A DNA stretch of 13,828 nucleotides from Prevotellaceae bacterium. Its GTDB lineage: Bacteria; Bacteroidota; Bacteroidia; Bacteroidales; UBA932. A program made the translations under genes and the position numbers. Shown here piece after piece: positions 12,705 through 13,828 of this stretch (the stretch's first letter is position 1; each line of letters begins with the position of its first letter). Location: NCBI GenBank assembly GCA_031254635.1, contig JAIRUB010000173.1:1-13828 (forward strand). The letters are read 5' to 3'. Below the pieces are notes generated by a model. That model had not been told where the DNA came from, searched no databases, and worked only from the letters and a program-made list of their open reading frames with translations.

Positions 12705-13580
12705 TTACAACACATTAAGCAACTGTTCCTTAACCTTCTCAAGTTCATCCTTCATCTGCACAACAATACGCTGTATTTCAACGTGGTTGGCTTTTGAGCC
12801 TAAAGTATTGATTTCCCGTCCAATTTCCTGAGCGATGAAACCCAATTTGCGACCGGGAGCCTCTTCCTCCTCAGCGCTTTTTAAAAAGTAAGCACAATGT
12901 TGTTTCAACCGTATTTTTTCCTCTGTAATATCAAATTTTTCAATATAATAGATTAATTCCTGTTCAAAACGATTCTTGTCGTACTCAGCAGTTGGAATCT
13001 GTTCTAAATTTCCCAAAATACGTTGTTTAATGGTTTCTAATCGTTCATTTTCATAAGGCAGTACTTGAGCTAATAATTGGTCAATGGTTGTAATGCGTAG
13101 CAGGATATCGTTCATAATGGTTTTACCCTCTTCTCGCCTGAACTCATCAAAAGCAACGAGAGCCTTATTAAAGCACTCAAACACAAGCTCCCACTCTTTT
13201 GCATCCAATCCGTCAGTTTCCTGGGTCAAAATATCGGGCATACGTAAAATTCCGCTTACAAGTTGCGAGCGATCAACCGCTAAGCTCATTTCCGTTAGCA
13301 GTTGGTCGAGTTGTTTTAAGTAGGAGGTAAAGGCTAACTTATTGATTTCGGTTCCGGGCTTAGCATTGATAGTATCAACATTCATAAAAACGTCCACCTT
13401 GCCCCGTTGCACTACCTTATTTAACAGGTTGCGTATTTCCCATTCTTTATCACGGTAAATAATTGGAAGTTTGATATTCATATCCAAAGATTTACCGTTA
13501 ACCGACCTGATTTCTATGCTGAATTGTTTGCCATTGTATGAGCAATTATGTTTACCGTAACCGGTCATGGATCTTGACAT
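12705..13580 (-). CDS. yicC: YicC/YloC-family endoribonuclease
   Basis: The family was long uncharacterised and is now described as an endoribonuclease in Escherichia coli; it acts in the cytoplasm. The 291-residue protein matches the family length. It begins MSRSMTGYG, the hallmark N-terminus, which settles the start at 13580. EIRSVNGKSLDMNIKLP follows at 23-39. A central helical, coiled-coil-prone part runs through about 150-250. The conserved C-terminal domain (GRKLGFIAQEIGREINTLGS from 253, then KANHVEIQ) carries the invariant QE..RE.NT.GSK pattern. Downstream on the same strand is gmk, its usual partner, but the two are separated by repeats and a hairpin. Upstream it is divergent from a GAPDH gene. 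RNA targets are unknown. Confidence 0.93.
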   Translation of the reverse strand: MSRSMTGYGKHNCSYNGKQFSIEIRSVNGKSLDMNIKLPIIYRDKEWEIRNLLNKVVQRGKVDVFMNVDTINAKPGTEINKLAFTSYLKQLDQLLTEMSLAVDRSQLVSGILRMPDILTQETDGLDAKEWELVFECFNKALVAFDEFRREEGKTIMNDILLRITTIDQLLAQVLPYENERLETIKQRILGNLEQIPTAEYDKNRFEQELIYYIEKFDITEEKIRLKQHCAYFLKSAEEEEAPGRKLGFIAQEIGREINTLGSKANHVEIQRIVVQMKDELEKVKEQLLNVL

Positions 13581-13609
13581 ATTTTTAAAATATACAAATT
13601 AGTAATTTG

Positions 13610-13617
13610 CAAAGATA
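13610..13617 (-). promoter_or_regulatory. -7 box of yicC (TATCTTTG)
   Basis: On the minus strand TATCTTTG matches TAnnTTTG exactly and lies 29 nt before the yicC start codon. No clear -33 TTG could be found at the usual distance, which would place it inside the divergent GAPDH promoter. Confidence 0.6.
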
Positions 13618-13638
13618 CGAATTTTCAAAAAAAAACCT

Positions 13639-13646
13639 TACATTTG
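13639..13646 (+). promoter_or_regulatory. -7 box of the GAPDH gene (TACATTTG)
   Basis: TACATTTG matches the -7 consensus exactly and lies 39 nt before the GAPDH ATG, leaving an A-rich leader (TTTAAATTTTAAAAAAGAAA). That is common for highly expressed Bacteroidota genes. It is 21 bp from the divergent yicC box, so the two promoters share upstream DNA. Confidence 0.6.
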
Positions 13647-13685
13647 TAGTTCCTTATTATTTTAAATTTTAAAAAAGAAAAAACT

Positions 13686-13828
13686 ATGGGAAAGATTAAA
13701 GTCGGCATCAATGGCTTTGGCCGCATCGGACGCTTGGTGTTCCGCGCCGCTATGGAAGAACGTAACGACATTGAAATTGTGGGCGTCAACGACCTTATTG
13801 ATGTTAATTACATGGTGTATATGCTTCG
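13686..13828 (+). CDS. gap: Type I glyceraldehyde-3-phosphate dehydrogenase, N-terminal part (runs off the window)
   Basis: Glycolytic NAD-dependent oxidation of glyceraldehyde 3-phosphate to 1,3-bisphosphoglycerate in the cytoplasm. Only the first 47 complete codons are in the window. They read MGKIKVGINGFGRIGRLVFR, with the dinucleotide-binding GxGxxG-type turn GFGRIGR, then IEIVGVNDLIDVNYMVYML. That stretch has the conserved VND in which Asp contacts the NAD ribose. This opening is diagnostic for the family. The catalytic cysteine lies outside. It has its own strong-looking promoter. Confidence 0.93.
   Translation, partial: MGKIKVGINGFGRIGRLVFRAAMEERNDIEIVGVNDLIDVNYMVYML

Overview
This window looks like a chromosomal segment of a low-to-moderate GC Bacteroidota, probably an uncultured member of the Bacteroidales. 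The evidence is house-keeping proteins of Bacteroidota type (FabG ending in CGGMNM, a long type I signal peptidase, the YicC/Gmk pair), many lipoproteins, general absence of Shine-Dalgarno sequences, and several promoter -7 boxes matching TAnnTTTG. No taxon can be fixed from the sequence alone.

Layout. 1-1938: a TMTC-like multispanning membrane protein with a C-terminal TPR region; its N-terminus is interrupted by an in-frame stop next to a 19-A run. 1996-2742: FabG with its own promoter. 2886-4932: a tightly packed set of three exported proteins, namely two small lipoproteins with an ATGA overlap and a subtilisin-like S8 protease cut off just after its catalytic serine. 4956-7143: two close tandem lipoprotein paralogues (DUF6340-like) with a tRNA-Thr(CGT) gene between them. 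7153-8385: a Fe/B12-type substrate-binding lipoprotein. The minus strand then carries a long-chain acyl-CoA synthetase (8521-10287), signal peptidase I lepB (10373-11725), guanylate kinase gmk (11752-12318) and a YicC-family endoribonuclease (12705-13580). Divergent from yicC is the start of a type I GAPDH gene (13686 to the window end).

How the genes work together. FabG and the acyl-CoA synthetase handle fatty acids. LepB serves the exported proteins. The yicC-gmk pair is an RNA/nucleotide house-keeping unit. The lipoproteins and the truncated protease form the accessory part.

Most unusual signal. At least four families of short, partly palindromic dispersed repeats recur here. Three sit inside open reading frames without breaking the frame: R1 in the TMTC-like protein, R2 in the signal peptide of the second paralogue, and R3 in the leader of the substrate-binding lipoprotein. 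R2-like sequence also supplies the last codons of the truncated protease. R1-R4 occur almost back to back in the 386-bp gap between gmk and yicC, and R4 also flanks the acyl-CoA synthetase-lepB-gmk block as 23-bp direct repeats. This resembles, by analogy only, the protein-invading palindromic elements of Rickettsia.
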